A stretch of 64,000 nt of DNA from Virgibacillus salarius (GCF_039521925.1 NZ_BAAACY010000170.1:1-64000), one strand, 5' to 3'. Numbered from the stretch's first letter, positions 26,123 to 35,151 are shown. Translations and numbers: made by a program. The notes: generated by a model not told the origin, from the letters alone.

Positions 26123-26554
26123 TTACAATTTAATAGCGCTATTGATTTCGCTTGCAATTTGTTGTAAATCATTTGATGTATAGTCGTCAGTATGCACTGT
26201 CCAATTGGAAGAAAATCCGTCATTCTCCACGTAGCGAGGTAAAATATGGATATGTAGGTGAAATACGGACTGATCGGCAGCCTTCTCATTATTATTTAGT
26301 AAGTTCATTCCAATCGGTTTATACGTATCTTTAATTGCATTCGCAATTTTGGGTACGCGTTCAAATAGCTTAGAAGCTACTTCTGCTGGTGTTTTGTAAA
26401 TATTTTTCACATGTGTTTTTGGAATAACCAATGTGTGGCCTTTAGCTACTTGACTAATATCGAGAAATGCATAGACGTCTTCATCCTCATACACCTTAGC
26501 GGAGGGTATCTCTCCATCAATAATTTTACAAAAAATACAATCTTCATGACTCAT
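26123..26554 (-). CDS. hit: HIT family protein Hit
   Basis: A 143-residue histidine-triad nucleotide-binding hydrolase. The HLHIHILPR catalytic motif is near residue 97 and the zinc-type cysteines sit in the N-terminal CIFCKIIDGE segment. The family cleaves adenosine phosphoramidates and related nucleotides. The ATG at 26554 is preferred since GGTGAT lies 4 bases upstream; a longer in-frame ORF up to 26665 has no support and would exceed the usual 145 residues. Divergent from ecsA, as in B. subtilis. Confidence 0.93.
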   Translation of the reverse strand: MSHEDCIFCKIIDGEIPSAKVYEDEDVYAFLDISQVAKGHTLVIPKTHVKNIYKTPAEVASKLFERVPKIANAIKDTYKPIGMNLLNNNEKAADQSVFHLHIHILPRYVENDGFSSNWTVHTDDYTSNDLQQIASEINSAIKL

Positions 26555-26659
26555 TCGTATCACCATTCCTCTGCTTTTTATTTTATTGTATATAGGAATA
26601 GCCGTCATTGTAAAGAATTCTATTGTGAAAATAACAGAAAGTTGAAATAGAAGTGATCT

Positions 26660-26696
26660 GTACAAAAACAGACTAGCCCAAAGGACTAGTCTGATG
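26660..26696 (-). terminator. Minus-strand terminator upstream of hit
   Basis: On the minus strand CAGACTAG pairs with CTAGTCTG (26670-26694) followed by TTTTTG. It points toward hit and would end a transcript entering from the serC-like remnant. A real gene may once have ended here. Confidence 0.6.
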
Positions 26697-26832
26697 AAGG
26701 GAAAGAATGTCTTCTAACGCGGGGACATTGTAAACAACTGTCTTAAAAGCAATTAGCTTTTTGCTACGCTCATTTACAAAACCTTTTTGTTGTATCTTCT
26801 TAATGGAAGATGTGCTCAAAAAAAGGATTTAT
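26673..26832 (-). pseudogene. Decayed C-terminal coding remnant, possibly serC
   Basis: Following an in-frame stop, about 52 codons are open and end with a TAG inside the terminator stem. The translation includes KGFVNERSKKLIAFK, TVVYN and PALEDILSLH. The order resembles the C-terminus of phosphoserine aminotransferase (a Gly-Leu-Lys-Gly-His-Arg segment, then IYNAVPLE), with the GHRSVGG part missing. serC lies beside hit in B. subtilis, which fits. No start codon or ribosome-binding site remains. The serC assignment is tentative. Confidence 0.35.
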
Positions 26833-26836
26833 ATCA

Positions 26837-26992
26837 TTAGATTACCGTTCACAAACACCTCATTTTTGTGTTTAATCCACGAATTCAGTTAGATATCGAT
26901 CACTAACACCTCATTTGTGTAAGAATACACGAAATTTACATTAGATACTCGATCGCTGACACCTCATTTGTGTTTATCACACGAAAAATACT
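26837..26992. repeat. Three tandem copies of a 52-bp repeat
   Basis: Copies begin at 26837, 26889 and 26941, each with TTAGAT, a period of exactly 52 for the starts. Every copy keeps ACACCTCATTT, then GTGT, a 5- or 6-base spacer and CACGAA. Within each copy ACAC and GTGT pair in two alternative ways to give a small hairpin. It lies in the hit-ecsA divergent region, 245-400 bases before ecsA. The function is unknown; operator array, transcript structure or decayed repeat are all possible. Confidence 0.7.
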
Positions 26993-27178
26993 TGTTTCTG
27001 GTGAACTTGGTTACATCCTTATCCCTTCACTAAATAGTGTTTACGCGAGTTTAAAAATTATACAATTTTTTTGTAAATCATTTGCCCTCTACTAGAGAGG
27101 GAGTCACCTATTCCTTAACAATGAATGTTAAACAGGCTAGTATTATTCGTTTTGTCGAAAAAAAGCATATAGTTTACT

Positions 27179-27207
27179 TTGGTTTTCCCTTCCACAAATG
27201 ATAAAAT
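27179..27207 (+). promoter_or_regulatory. Probable sigma-A promoter of ecsAB
   Basis: TTGGTT (27179-27184) and TAAAAT (27202-27207) have a 17-base spacer, 30 bases before the start codon. Confidence 0.4.
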
Positions 27208-27236
27208 ATACACTAGACGAAGAGGAGGAGCCAATC

Positions 27237-27983
27237 GTGGAAGCATTATTACATATTAACAATCTATACGGCGGATACACGCATAAAAATGTACTTCATG
27301 GAATATCTTTTGACGTGCATTCAGGTGAAATAGTTGGATTAATCGGGTTAAATGGAGCAGGGAAAAGTACGACTATTAAGCATGTCATTGGTTTGATGCA
27401 GGCAAAAAAGGGGACAGTCTCTGTTAATGGCAAGACGTTTAAAGAAAATGCGGAAAGTTATCGTAACCAAATGGCCTATATCCCTGAGATGCCAATACTT
27501 TATGATGAATTAACGCTTTATGAGCATCTTCGCTTAACGGCAATGGCTTATGATATACCAGAAGAAGTTTTTGAAAAGAGATTACAGCCATTACTTAAAG
27601 AATTTAGAATGGAGAAAAAGCTAAATTGGTTCCCGGTTCACTTTTCTAAAGGTATGAGACAGAAAGTAATGATTATGTGTGCTTTCTTAATAGAACCACC
27701 ATTGTACATTGTAGATGAACCGTTTGTTGGATTAGATCCCTTAGGTATTCAGTCATATTTACAACTTATGGAGGAAATGAAGAATAATGGTTCTGGTGTT
27801 CTAATGTCTACACATATATTGGCAACTGCTGAACGATATTGTGATCGCTTTGTAATATTACACGATGGTGAAATTAGGGCAATGGGTACGCTTGAAGAAT
27901 TACGTGAAAGCTTTAATATGCCAGGTGCAACATTAGATGATTTATATGTTCAATTAACAAAGGAAGAAGATAGCCATGTTTGA
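27237..27983 (+). CDS. ecsA: ABC transporter ATPase EcsA
   Basis: A 248-residue ATPase. Walker A GLNGAGKST is near residue 38, the signature is the unusual FSKGMRQKV and Walker B is LYIVDEPFVGLDP. Ecs in B. subtilis influences secretion, sporulation, competence and intramembrane proteolysis by RasP; recent family knowledge links it to removal of peptide fragments from the membrane. GTG 27237 is chosen because GAGGAGGAG ends 6 bases upstream and the length then matches EcsA. ecsB overlaps its end by 8 bases. Confidence 0.95.
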   Translation: MEALLHINNLYGGYTHKNVLHGISFDVHSGEIVGLIGLNGAGKSTTIKHVIGLMQAKKGTVSVNGKTFKENAESYRNQMAYIPEMPILYDELTLYEHLRLTAMAYDIPEEVFEKRLQPLLKEFRMEKKLNWFPVHFSKGMRQKVMIMCAFLIEPPLYIVDEPFVGLDPLGIQSYLQLMEEMKNNGSGVLMSTHILATAERYCDRFVILHDGEIRAMGTLEELRESFNMPGATLDDLYVQLTKEEDSHV

Positions 27984-29187
27984 TTCACATGCTTTCTTTA
28001 AAAATCGATTTGCTGCTCATGTAAAAGAGACAAGCCGTTATCTACGCTACATTTTTAATGGACATATTGCTGTAGCTCTGCTTTTTTTCATTTCTGCGCT
28101 TGCGTTTTATTATCAAAAGTGGCTCCTAGAAATACCAGAAAATTTCCCTGCTGCAATAATTATTGGTACAGTATTCGGTATGATTGCTAGCTATAGTCCT
28201 GTACGCACATTACTTAAAGAGCCTGATCTTGTATTTTTAATTGCTGCAGAACATAAAATGGGTCCTTATTTTCGGAATACCTTGCTTTATAGCTTTATCA
28301 TTCAACTCTATCTTGTTTTATTAGCTGCTGCAGCATTGGGACCACTGTATAGTACTATCTATGATAGGCGATCAGGTCAAGTCTATATGATTACCATTGC
28401 TGTTCTACTCCTATTTAAAGCAGGAAATTTAATTGCAAATTGGTGGATGCTTAAGGTTCGAGAACCTGGCGTACGTCGAACAGATATTACAGTTAGAACA
28501 GTGCTAAATGTAGCGGTATTTTACTTCTTAATCGATGGTAATATGCTGTTAGCGGGTATAAGCACTGTCTTATTTACAGCATTATTCCTCTATATTTATC
28601 AAACTTGCCGTAAGCAGCCAGGAATTGTTTGGGATTTACTCGTAGAAAAAGACCAGAATAGAATGCAAGCATTTTATCGTCTTGCTAATATGTTTGCTGA
28701 TGTACCTCATTTAAAGAGTCGTGTGCGCAAGCGACAATGGCTTGTAAAGTTGGTAAGCAGCTTGCCATTTATGCAGAAATACACGTATGATTATCTATAT
28801 CGAGTTACCTTTATTAGAAGCGGCGATTATTTAGGTATGTTTGTAAGACTGATTGTAATAGGCGGACTGTTTATATATTTTATTCCATCATTCTGGTTAA
28901 AAGTAGTTTTTGCTATTTTGTTTTTATACTTAAGCAGTTTTCAGATGATGGCACTTTATCAGCATCATAGAACGGTGATGTGGATAGACCTTTATCCAGT
29001 TTCTAAGGCTGTGCGTCAAGCGTCATTAATGAAACTGTTATTTCAGTTAACTGGTATACAAACCGTTATATTTTCCATTGTATTTATCGCTTTAGGTCAA
29101 TACTTAGGAATGGTAATCTTCCTTATCAGTGGAAGCTTGTTTAATTTTCTATTTATTCTTGGGTATGTAAAGAAAAAATTAGTATAA
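27976..29187 (+). CDS. ecsB: ABC transporter permease EcsB
   Basis: A 403-residue membrane protein with multiple helices in two blocks (about residues 25-190 and 280-400), the EcsB layout. It is translationally coupled to ecsA through an ATG inside the ecsA end. ecsC, which follows in B. subtilis, is absent; a repeat and a terminator follow instead. Confidence 0.95.
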   Translation: MFDSHAFFKNRFAAHVKETSRYLRYIFNGHIAVALLFFISALAFYYQKWLLEIPENFPAAIIIGTVFGMIASYSPVRTLLKEPDLVFLIAAEHKMGPYFRNTLLYSFIIQLYLVLLAAAALGPLYSTIYDRRSGQVYMITIAVLLLFKAGNLIANWWMLKVREPGVRRTDITVRTVLNVAVFYFLIDGNMLLAGISTVLFTALFLYIYQTCRKQPGIVWDLLVEKDQNRMQAFYRLANMFADVPHLKSRVRKRQWLVKLVSSLPFMQKYTYDYLYRVTFIRSGDYLGMFVRLIVIGGLFIYFIPSFWLKVVFAILFLYLSSFQMMALYQHHRTVMWIDLYPVSKAVRQASLMKLLFQLTGIQTVIFSIVFIALGQYLGMVIFLISGSLFNFLFILGYVKKKLV

Positions 29188-29226
29188 AGAAAAAGAATCT
29201 TGGACGAAAGTAAATAAGAACCAATA

Positions 29227-29276
29227 AAAAACAAACTATAATTAGTTATTAGTTAAAACTAATTATAGTTTGTTTT
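29227..29276 (+). terminator. Intrinsic terminator after ecsAB
   Basis: AAAACAAACTATAATTAGT pairs with ACTAATTATAGTTTGTTTT, 11-base loop. The inner stem is shared with the terminator at 18498. Confidence 0.85.
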
Positions 29277-29290
29277 CTGATTAAAATAAA

Positions 29291-29410
29291 TGCGAGATTC
29301 CTTGGAAAAGAGGCGTGCTTTTCTACGTGCGATGAATCACTACCGAAACCTTCCGTATCCAGCGAGAGGGCTCTGCCGGTGGAAAACGATTATATTTTAG
29401 GCTGCGGCAT
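29291..29410. repeat. Dispersed repeat family B, degenerate copy
   Basis: GC-rich, non-coding stretch containing GGTGGAAAACGATTATATTTTAGGCTGCGGC, the counterpart of the GCGGAAAACGAATATAGTTTC block at 49885-49905, with other blocks degenerate. Confidence 0.5.
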
Positions 29411-29449
29411 CGTTCCAAGCTCTTTGAGAGATAAAATCCTTAATTGTAA

Positions 29450-30625
29450 TTATTCCTGTTCCTGATAAGCAAAGTAGGCTTGAATGAGTGTTTTTGCAGC
29501 AATCGGCATGGATCTCTCATCAATATCAAATTTAGGATGATGGTGTGGATAAGGATCTGCATGCTTTTGCGCACCGGTAAAGAAAAAGGCTCCAGGCTTT
29601 TCCATGAGGTAATAAGCGAAATCCTCTCCTGCCATAGACGGATTAATTTCCTCTGCTTTATAAATATCCTCAATATCTTTCTCGGCAATTCGCAGAACTA
29701 ATTCAGCTTCTTTTGCATGATTAATAAGCGGAGGATAGCCTTTCACATAGTTAAAGGAGTAGGTTGCTTCACTGCTTATACATACTCCGTTTATAATGCA
29801 TTTCATATCCTCAATAATCTTGTCTTGGAGTTCGGGATTAATATAGCGTACAGTGCCAACAATCTTTGCTTTGTCTGCAATGACATTAAAGGCCTCACCA
29901 GCCTCAAATACGCCTACAGTTACAACGGCCGTATCTAATGGATCTACACGTCTACTTACTATTTGTTGAAGCTGAGTAATTAAATGAGAGCCGATCACAA
30001 TCGCATCCTTTGTTTCATGTGGGTAAGCCCCGTGACCACCTTTTCCTTGAATAATAATCTCGAATCGATCCGTTCCTGCCATAAATGCTTGTTTGGAAGT
30101 CTGCAGAACACCAACAGGTGTTGTTGCCCATAAATGGGTGCCGAATACCGCATCGACGTGATCTATGGCTCCTGATTCAATAATTGGCTTAGCTCCACCT
30201 GGTGCATATTCCTCTGCATGCTGATGTAAAAATACAATGGTTCCTGGAAGTTGATCTTGATATTCTTTCATAACCTTTGCCAGTATTAGTAAGGTAGCGG
30301 TATGGCCGTCATGCCCACAAGCGTGCATGACACCATCAACTTTGGATTTGTAGGGAACATCCTTTTCATCTTGAATAGGGAGTGCATCAAAATCAGCACG
30401 TAACGCGATCGTTTTGCCTGCCTTTTTCCCCTTCAGGGTTGCGATTACACCGTTTCCCCCTACGTTTGTGTCACAAGGAATACCTAGCTCGTTATAATAA
30501 TTAGCAATAAATGCAGCGGTTTTTGTTTCTTGAAAAGAAACCTCTGGATACTGATGCAAATGTCTACGTATATGAACCATTTCTGAATAGAGCTGATCAA
30601 TGGACTGATGGACTTTTTCTAACAA
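29450..30625 (-). CDS. yhaA: M20 family amidohydrolase YhaA
   Basis: A 391-residue metal-dependent amidohydrolase of the N-acyl-amino-acid/hippurate hydrolase group. Metal-site motifs are HACGHDGHTA near residue 103, HQHAEEYAPGG near residue 135 and a late PSMAGEDFAYY near residue 335. The enzyme removes an acyl group from an amino-acid conjugate; the substrate is not known. It starts with TTG at 30625, 6 bases after GAGGAGGTC. It lies after ecsAB as in B. subtilis. Confidence 0.9.
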   Translation of the reverse strand: MLEKVHQSIDQLYSEMVHIRRHLHQYPEVSFQETKTAAFIANYYNELGIPCDTNVGGNGVIATLKGKKAGKTIALRADFDALPIQDEKDVPYKSKVDGVMHACGHDGHTATLLILAKVMKEYQDQLPGTIVFLHQHAEEYAPGGAKPIIESGAIDHVDAVFGTHLWATTPVGVLQTSKQAFMAGTDRFEIIIQGKGGHGAYPHETKDAIVIGSHLITQLQQIVSRRVDPLDTAVVTVGVFEAGEAFNVIADKAKIVGTVRYINPELQDKIIEDMKCIINGVCISSEATYSFNYVKGYPPLINHAKEAELVLRIAEKDIEDIYKAEEINPSMAGEDFAYYLMEKPGAFFFTGAQKHADPYPHHHPKFDIDERSMPIAAKTLIQAYFAYQEQE

Positions 30626-30744
30626 GCAAAAGACCTCCTCGATGTTTTTTCACTTATTATAACATTGAAAAATATTTATTAGGCATGTATACATGAAAAT
30701 TGAGGATAATTTCATGTATGGACGGATATATGTAAATACATATA

Positions 30745-30784
30745 GAGAAAAACCCCTACCTCCATTTCATTTGAGGTAGGGGTT
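30745..30784 (-). terminator. Terminator of the ferritin-like gene
   Basis: AACCCCTACCTC pairs with GAGGTAGGGGTT; on the minus strand a T run follows (30746-30752), so it ends the gene at 30824-31261. Confidence 0.85.
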
Positions 30785-30823
30785 AATCGCTAATAAATTT
30801 TGTTCCGAAAGCAAACTGTTTAT

Positions 30824-31261
30824 TTATGATGCTAATCGAGGGTCAGCTAATAGACGCTCAATTTCCTCTTTATGTTGTGTTTCGTCAGTAATTAGATCCT
30901 CAAGCTTAACAACTAGCTCCGTATAACCTAAATTCTCCGCTTGCTTTTTACGTTTTTCATATCGTTCAATGGTAGCAGCCTCTGATTGAAGTGTGGCTTC
31001 TAATAAATCCTTTACTTCCGTAGGCTGAGGAATATCTGCAGCTTTTGTTGTCGGATTACCTCCAAGTGATTTTATTTTCTCAGACAAATATAAAGCATGA
31101 CCTAATTCATCATTGATTTCTGCTTCAAAGAAAGGCTTGAGGGCTGAGCGGTATAATCCGTATACAACGGAAGCACTATAAGTATACTGTATGACAGCTG
31201 CATATTCATGCGATAAGTCTTCATTTAGTCCATCGATTAATAATTGTAGTTCTTTTTCCAT
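30824..31261 (-). CDS. Ferritin-like domain protein
   Basis: A 145-residue four-helix protein. Di-iron type ligands appear in order: the HEYAAVIQYTYS helix near residue 18, EINDELGHALYLSEK near 47, ERYEKR near 98 and TDETQHKEEIERL near 123. It belongs to the bacterioferritin/Dps superfamily and is more like the small ferritin-like group than classical Dps. Probable iron storage or oxidant protection, inferred from the fold. AAAGGGTGAG precedes the ATG. Monocistronic. Confidence 0.85.
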   Translation of the reverse strand: MEKELQLLIDGLNEDLSHEYAAVIQYTYSASVVYGLYRSALKPFFEAEINDELGHALYLSEKIKSLGGNPTTKAADIPQPTEVKDLLEATLQSEAATIERYEKRKKQAENLGYTELVVKLEDLITDETQHKEEIERLLADPRLAS

Positions 31262-31369
31262 TTATTACTCACCCTTTATAAAATTTGTTTGTTCTATAGA
31301 TACATTTCCCTATCTGGTTTTTTTAAAACCTATTTTCATGTATTATAAATAGAAATAGGAGGGATAAGC

Positions 31370-32020
31370 ATGCAGTATAGCCGTAAATATATCCTTCTAC
31401 TTTTAATGATAGCTCTGTGTATTAACGGTTGGTGGATATATCAAATCATGAATCATAAACTTCCTTATCTAGACCAATGGACAAGGGATCCTGTCATCGG
31501 ATTAGAAGAAGATTCCATACTTTATGAGGTTTTCCGTTTTCTTACAGATTTAGGCTCTTGGCCATTCACTATTCCATTCGTGATTATTATGGCAGTTGTA
31601 TTTTGGTTCCTCTATCAGGATTGGTTACCAGCTGTAATACTTAGTGGTGGCACACTCTTAACGCATTACATAAACGTTGCGATCAAACATCTTGTTGATA
31701 GAGAAAGACCTAGCATATTAGTTGCCGCAAATGCAGAAGGTCATAGTTTCCCTTCAGGCCATGCCATGATACCGATGGTTTGTTATGGTTTATGCGCTTA
31801 TTTTCTATCTCAACGATTACAATCGTCCAAGAGGCGGTTTATCATTGAATTTTTCTTTGCTATGCTCATATTTTTAATAGGAATAAGCCGTTATATTATT
31901 AATGTCCATTATTTAACAGATGTGCTCGCTGGGTTTCTTATTGGTTTTCTTTGTTTACTAGTGAGTATTAATCTCTACCAGTGGTTACAAAAGAAACGCT
32001 GTTATCCGTCTCGAGGCTGA
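31370..32020 (+). CDS. PAP2 family lipid phosphatase
   Basis: A 216-residue membrane phosphatase with about six helices. The three acid-phosphatase motifs are present: KHLVDRERPS (residues about 104-113), PSGH (near 126) and SRYIINVHYLTDVLAG (near 170). Such enzymes dephosphorylate undecaprenyl pyrophosphate or phosphatidylglycerol phosphate. GGAGGGAT precedes the ATG. The next gene is an MFS transporter 88 bases on. Confidence 0.92.
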   Translation: MQYSRKYILLLLMIALCINGWWIYQIMNHKLPYLDQWTRDPVIGLEEDSILYEVFRFLTDLGSWPFTIPFVIIMAVVFWFLYQDWLPAVILSGGTLLTHYINVAIKHLVDRERPSILVAANAEGHSFPSGHAMIPMVCYGLCAYFLSQRLQSSKRRFIIEFFFAMLIFLIGISRYIINVHYLTDVLAGFLIGFLCLLVSINLYQWLQKKRCYPSRG

Positions 32021-32108
32021 ATTAAAAGCATCCTTTGGAAGGTTTCTCTCGTTTATAAATATAAGTAAGCTAAGAATAGTTCGAATTTGACGAGGGGGAG
32101 TTTTTTCA

Positions 32109-33347
32109 ATGGATGCTACAGTACAACAAAATCAACAAGAAGGTTTACCGATATTTAAAAATCGTAATTTTATATTATTATTTATTGGATCATTGTTTTC
32201 TGCACCAGGATATTATGTCTATTTAATTGGTGCAGAATGGCTTATGCTCTCATTAGATGACAATCGATTTTATTTTGGGATGTTATTCTTCGCAGCCTCT
32301 GTACCACGGTTATTATTATTGACAGTTGGAGGAATAGTAGCAGATCGCTTTAATAAGCGTACGATTTTATTTATTTCTGATTTTACAAGGGCAATTTTAA
32401 TTTTCGTTTTACTATTATTTTTATTTATGGATGCGGTCACCGTATGGCACTTAATTGTGCTTGCTGCATTATTTGGCATTTCCGATGCTTTTAGTTACCC
32501 AGTTATTAATTCACTAACGCCAATGATCTTGGAAAAAGAGCAGTTACAGCGAGGTAATTCTCTTATTCAAATGACGACACAGATTAGCCCGATTTTAGGA
32601 CCTGCACTAGGCGGAACATTAATAGCGTTACTTGGGTTTAAAGGCGTTTTTTCTGTAGCATTTGTCATGTTACTTATCGCTTCTTTGACTGTATTATTTA
32701 TGCGATTGAAGCAAGCGGACGCGACAGGGGAGAAGAAGACACCGTTGGAGGATTTAAAGGAAGGCTTCTCCTACGCTAGAAAAAATGAACTGATTATGTC
32801 CATTGTTTTTACTGCATTCTTCTTGAACTTCTTTTTTACAGGGCCATTTTCAATAGGGATGCCTATCATTGTAAAGGACATTTTTGCTGGTAATGCAATT
32901 AGCTTGGCCACTGTACAAACAGCAATGGGGATAGGTGCATTGATTGGTGCTATTTTCCTAGCATCGATAAAGCTAAAAAAGCAGGGATTAACTGTCATTA
33001 TTAGTTTAATCGTATTAGGAGTTATCTATACTTCTATCGGTATGTCATCCTATCTTTACCTAACTGCTGGCTTAGTTGCTAGCCTGGCATTCCTTTTACA
33101 ATTAGTAAACATACCAATCATGACGATTTTACAAAAGTCGACGGAGAAACGAATGCTTGGCAGAATGATGAGTCTATTAATGACTGTATCAACAGGACTT
33201 GTTCCAATCTCTTATGTTATTACATCATTATTAATTGCTGTCGGCGTGTCGATACAGACAATTATTATCGTCAGTGGAATCGTCGTTATGTTCATTGCCA
33301 TATATAATTTAAAGAACAAGAAACTACGAACATTAATCTCTTCATAA
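32109..33347 (+). CDS. Major facilitator superfamily transporter
   Basis: A 412-residue permease with 12 predicted helices. The MFS motif A-like GGIVADRFNKRTI lies near residue 75. Closest in style to multidrug or enterobactin-type exporters (EntS/MefA-like DHA3). It is separated by 13 bases from liaF, so it is probably cotranscribed with the liaFSR three-component system. The substrate is unknown; export of a cell-envelope-active compound would fit the context. Confidence 0.88.
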   Translation: MDATVQQNQQEGLPIFKNRNFILLFIGSLFSAPGYYVYLIGAEWLMLSLDDNRFYFGMLFFAASVPRLLLLTVGGIVADRFNKRTILFISDFTRAILIFVLLLFLFMDAVTVWHLIVLAALFGISDAFSYPVINSLTPMILEKEQLQRGNSLIQMTTQISPILGPALGGTLIALLGFKGVFSVAFVMLLIASLTVLFMRLKQADATGEKKTPLEDLKEGFSYARKNELIMSIVFTAFFLNFFFTGPFSIGMPIIVKDIFAGNAISLATVQTAMGIGALIGAIFLASIKLKKQGLTVIISLIVLGVIYTSIGMSSYLYLTAGLVASLAFLLQLVNIPIMTILQKSTEKRMLGRMMSLLMTVSTGLVPISYVITSLLIAVGVSIQTIIIVSGIVVMFIAIYNLKNKKLRTLISS

Positions 33348-33360
33348 AAGGGTGAACAGA

Positions 33361-34092
33361 ATGAAAAATATGGTGCGCTATTTTATTGCGATTACTTTCA
33401 TTGCAATAGGCGTCATGCTCGTATTAGCTAATATTGGAGTAATTCATTTCAATTTTTCTTTGGCTTGGTCATATATTTATCCAATATTTTTCATCGTAAT
33501 TGGATTAAAGTGGTTATTTGATTTTTTAAAAAAAATTGGGGGGAGCTGGATCTTTGGCTCCTTTTTTATCCTATTCGGAACGTTACTTCTATTGGATCGA
33601 TTCGAAATCATTTCCTTTACATTTGGGGATATATTTAAGTTATGGCCATTATTAATTATTTATATTGGCTTTATGCTTGTAGGTAGAAAAAAAATGAAGG
33701 TTGAATATAAAGGAGATCATGGGGATCATACCTCTATGTTTTCGTTTGGTAGTCATGAATTTATTAATCAGAATTGGAAAGTAGAGCCAATGAAGCTAAG
33801 TAACTGGGCTGGTGATTTCTACTTTGACTTTTCCAAGGCATTTATTCCAGATAAAGAAATACCGATAACCATTCATTCACTCGCAGGTGATGTAACAATT
33901 CTAATGCCTGAAAGTGTTGAGTTCAAGGTGTACGCTTCTGTGAAGGCAGGGGAAGTAAATGTTATTGGTCAAACGGCAGAGGGGATTAATCGTTCCTTAA
34001 CCTATGAAACAAAAGCTTATGATACATCCCTTCGAAAAATTGACTTTAATATCAAATTAAAAGCTGGATCGATTCGAATAGATTATGTGTAG
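33361..34092 (+). CDS. liaF: Cell-envelope stress sensor protein LiaF
   Basis: A 243-residue membrane protein. Four short helices in residues 5-105 are followed by the conserved cytoplasmic LiaF C-terminal domain (from GSHEFINQNWKVEP onward). LiaF represses LiaRS signalling when no envelope stress is present. ATG 33361 follows AAAGGGTGA; an in-frame GTG at 33352 lies within that site. Gene order liaF-liaS-liaR is conserved. Confidence 0.9.
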   Translation: MKNMVRYFIAITFIAIGVMLVLANIGVIHFNFSLAWSYIYPIFFIVIGLKWLFDFLKKIGGSWIFGSFFILFGTLLLLDRFEIISFTFGDIFKLWPLLIIYIGFMLVGRKKMKVEYKGDHGDHTSMFSFGSHEFINQNWKVEPMKLSNWAGDFYFDFSKAFIPDKEIPITIHSLAGDVTILMPESVEFKVYASVKAGEVNVIGQTAEGINRSLTYETKAYDTSLRKIDFNIKLKAGSIRIDYV

Positions 34093-34104
34093 GAGGTTAA
34101 CCAC

Positions 34105-35136
34105 ATGAATCAGCGGTTTGCTAGTATTCGTTACAGTTATATTCGTTCACATATATATGGATTGTTTCTAACATGTGTAACGATTTTATCTATATTACTC
34201 TCTATCTATGTATTATTTCATCCAAATTGGTTATCTGCTGCAAGTATATTTTTATTTATCTCGTTATATATTGGATTAGCACTAATTATTTCGGTATATG
34301 CAGGGTTTAAGTCTGGTGGAGATGTTAAGGATCGTTTTGACTATCTTTCTGTACAAATCACCCAATTTGCTAATGGTAATTATACGACAAAAGTTTATTT
34401 TAACGAAGGAGACGAGATTACGCGTATTGGTAATGAAATGAATGAGCTCGGTGAAAAATTACAAAATCAAGTACGTTCCTTACAACGAATGGCGGATGAA
34501 AAGTCTGAATTTGCTAAATCAGCACATAAAGCAGCTGTTATAGAGGAAAGGCAGCGAATTGCTAGAGATTTGCATGACGCAGTCAGTCAACAGCTATTTG
34601 CGTTAACGATGTTATCGGAAGCGGCGATTAAGCAATTTGACAAACACCCAGAAAAAGCAAAAACACAAATGATTGAAGTGTCTAAAGCCGCACTTCAATC
34701 ACAGGCAGAAATGCGTGCATTGTTATTGCACTTACGTCCCGTATACCTTTCTGGAGAGTCATTGTCAGATGGTATTTCTAAATTAATAAATGAATTACAA
34801 CAGAAAAGCAATATTGAATTCCATATTAGTATTCCTAATCAGTTATCGGTTTCTTCAACAATTGAAGAACAAGTTTTCCGAATAGTTCAAGAATCATTAT
34901 CAAATATCTTGCGTCATGCAAATGCAACCGAAGTACGTATTGATATTGCGAAACGATCCAATGAGTTATTTATGCATGTTCGTGATAACGGAAAAGGCTT
35001 TGATGTATTACATGAAAGAAAAACATCCTATGGATTAAAAACAATGAAAGAGCGTAGTGAAGAGCTAGGAGGGACATTCTCTGTTCGTTCTAATTTACAA
35101 GAAGGAACTTACATTGATATTCGAATTCCGTGTTAA
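34105..35136 (+). CDS. liaS: Sensor histidine kinase LiaS
   Basis: A 343-residue NarL-type kinase. Two transmembrane helices (about residues 18-38 and 46-66) with a very short extracytoplasmic loop mark an intramembrane-sensing kinase. A HAMP domain is near residues 70-125, the phosphorylated His is His157 in RIARDLHDAVSQ, and the ATPase domain has RDNGKGFD near residue 292. It phosphorylates LiaR on cell-wall antibiotic stress and is inhibited by LiaF. AGGAGG precedes the ATG. Confidence 0.93.
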   Translation: MNQRFASIRYSYIRSHIYGLFLTCVTILSILLSIYVLFHPNWLSAASIFLFISLYIGLALIISVYAGFKSGGDVKDRFDYLSVQITQFANGNYTTKVYFNEGDEITRIGNEMNELGEKLQNQVRSLQRMADEKSEFAKSAHKAAVIEERQRIARDLHDAVSQQLFALTMLSEAAIKQFDKHPEKAKTQMIEVSKAALQSQAEMRALLLHLRPVYLSGESLSDGISKLINELQQKSNIEFHISIPNQLSVSSTIEEQVFRIVQESLSNILRHANATEVRIDIAKRSNELFMHVRDNGKGFDVLHERKTSYGLKTMKERSEELGGTFSVRSNLQEGTYIDIRIPC

Positions 35137-35151
35137 AGGGGGAATGAGGCG

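Noticed and set aside
26693..26836. T-box or other amino-acid leader for hit
   Set aside because: The terminator upstream of hit points toward hit, but the sequence before it reads as a protein remnant; no Stem I, specifier or T-box sequence (TGGNACCGCG) is present.
26837..26992. CRISPR array
   Set aside because: The repeats are contiguous 52-bp units without unique spacers, and no cas genes are nearby.
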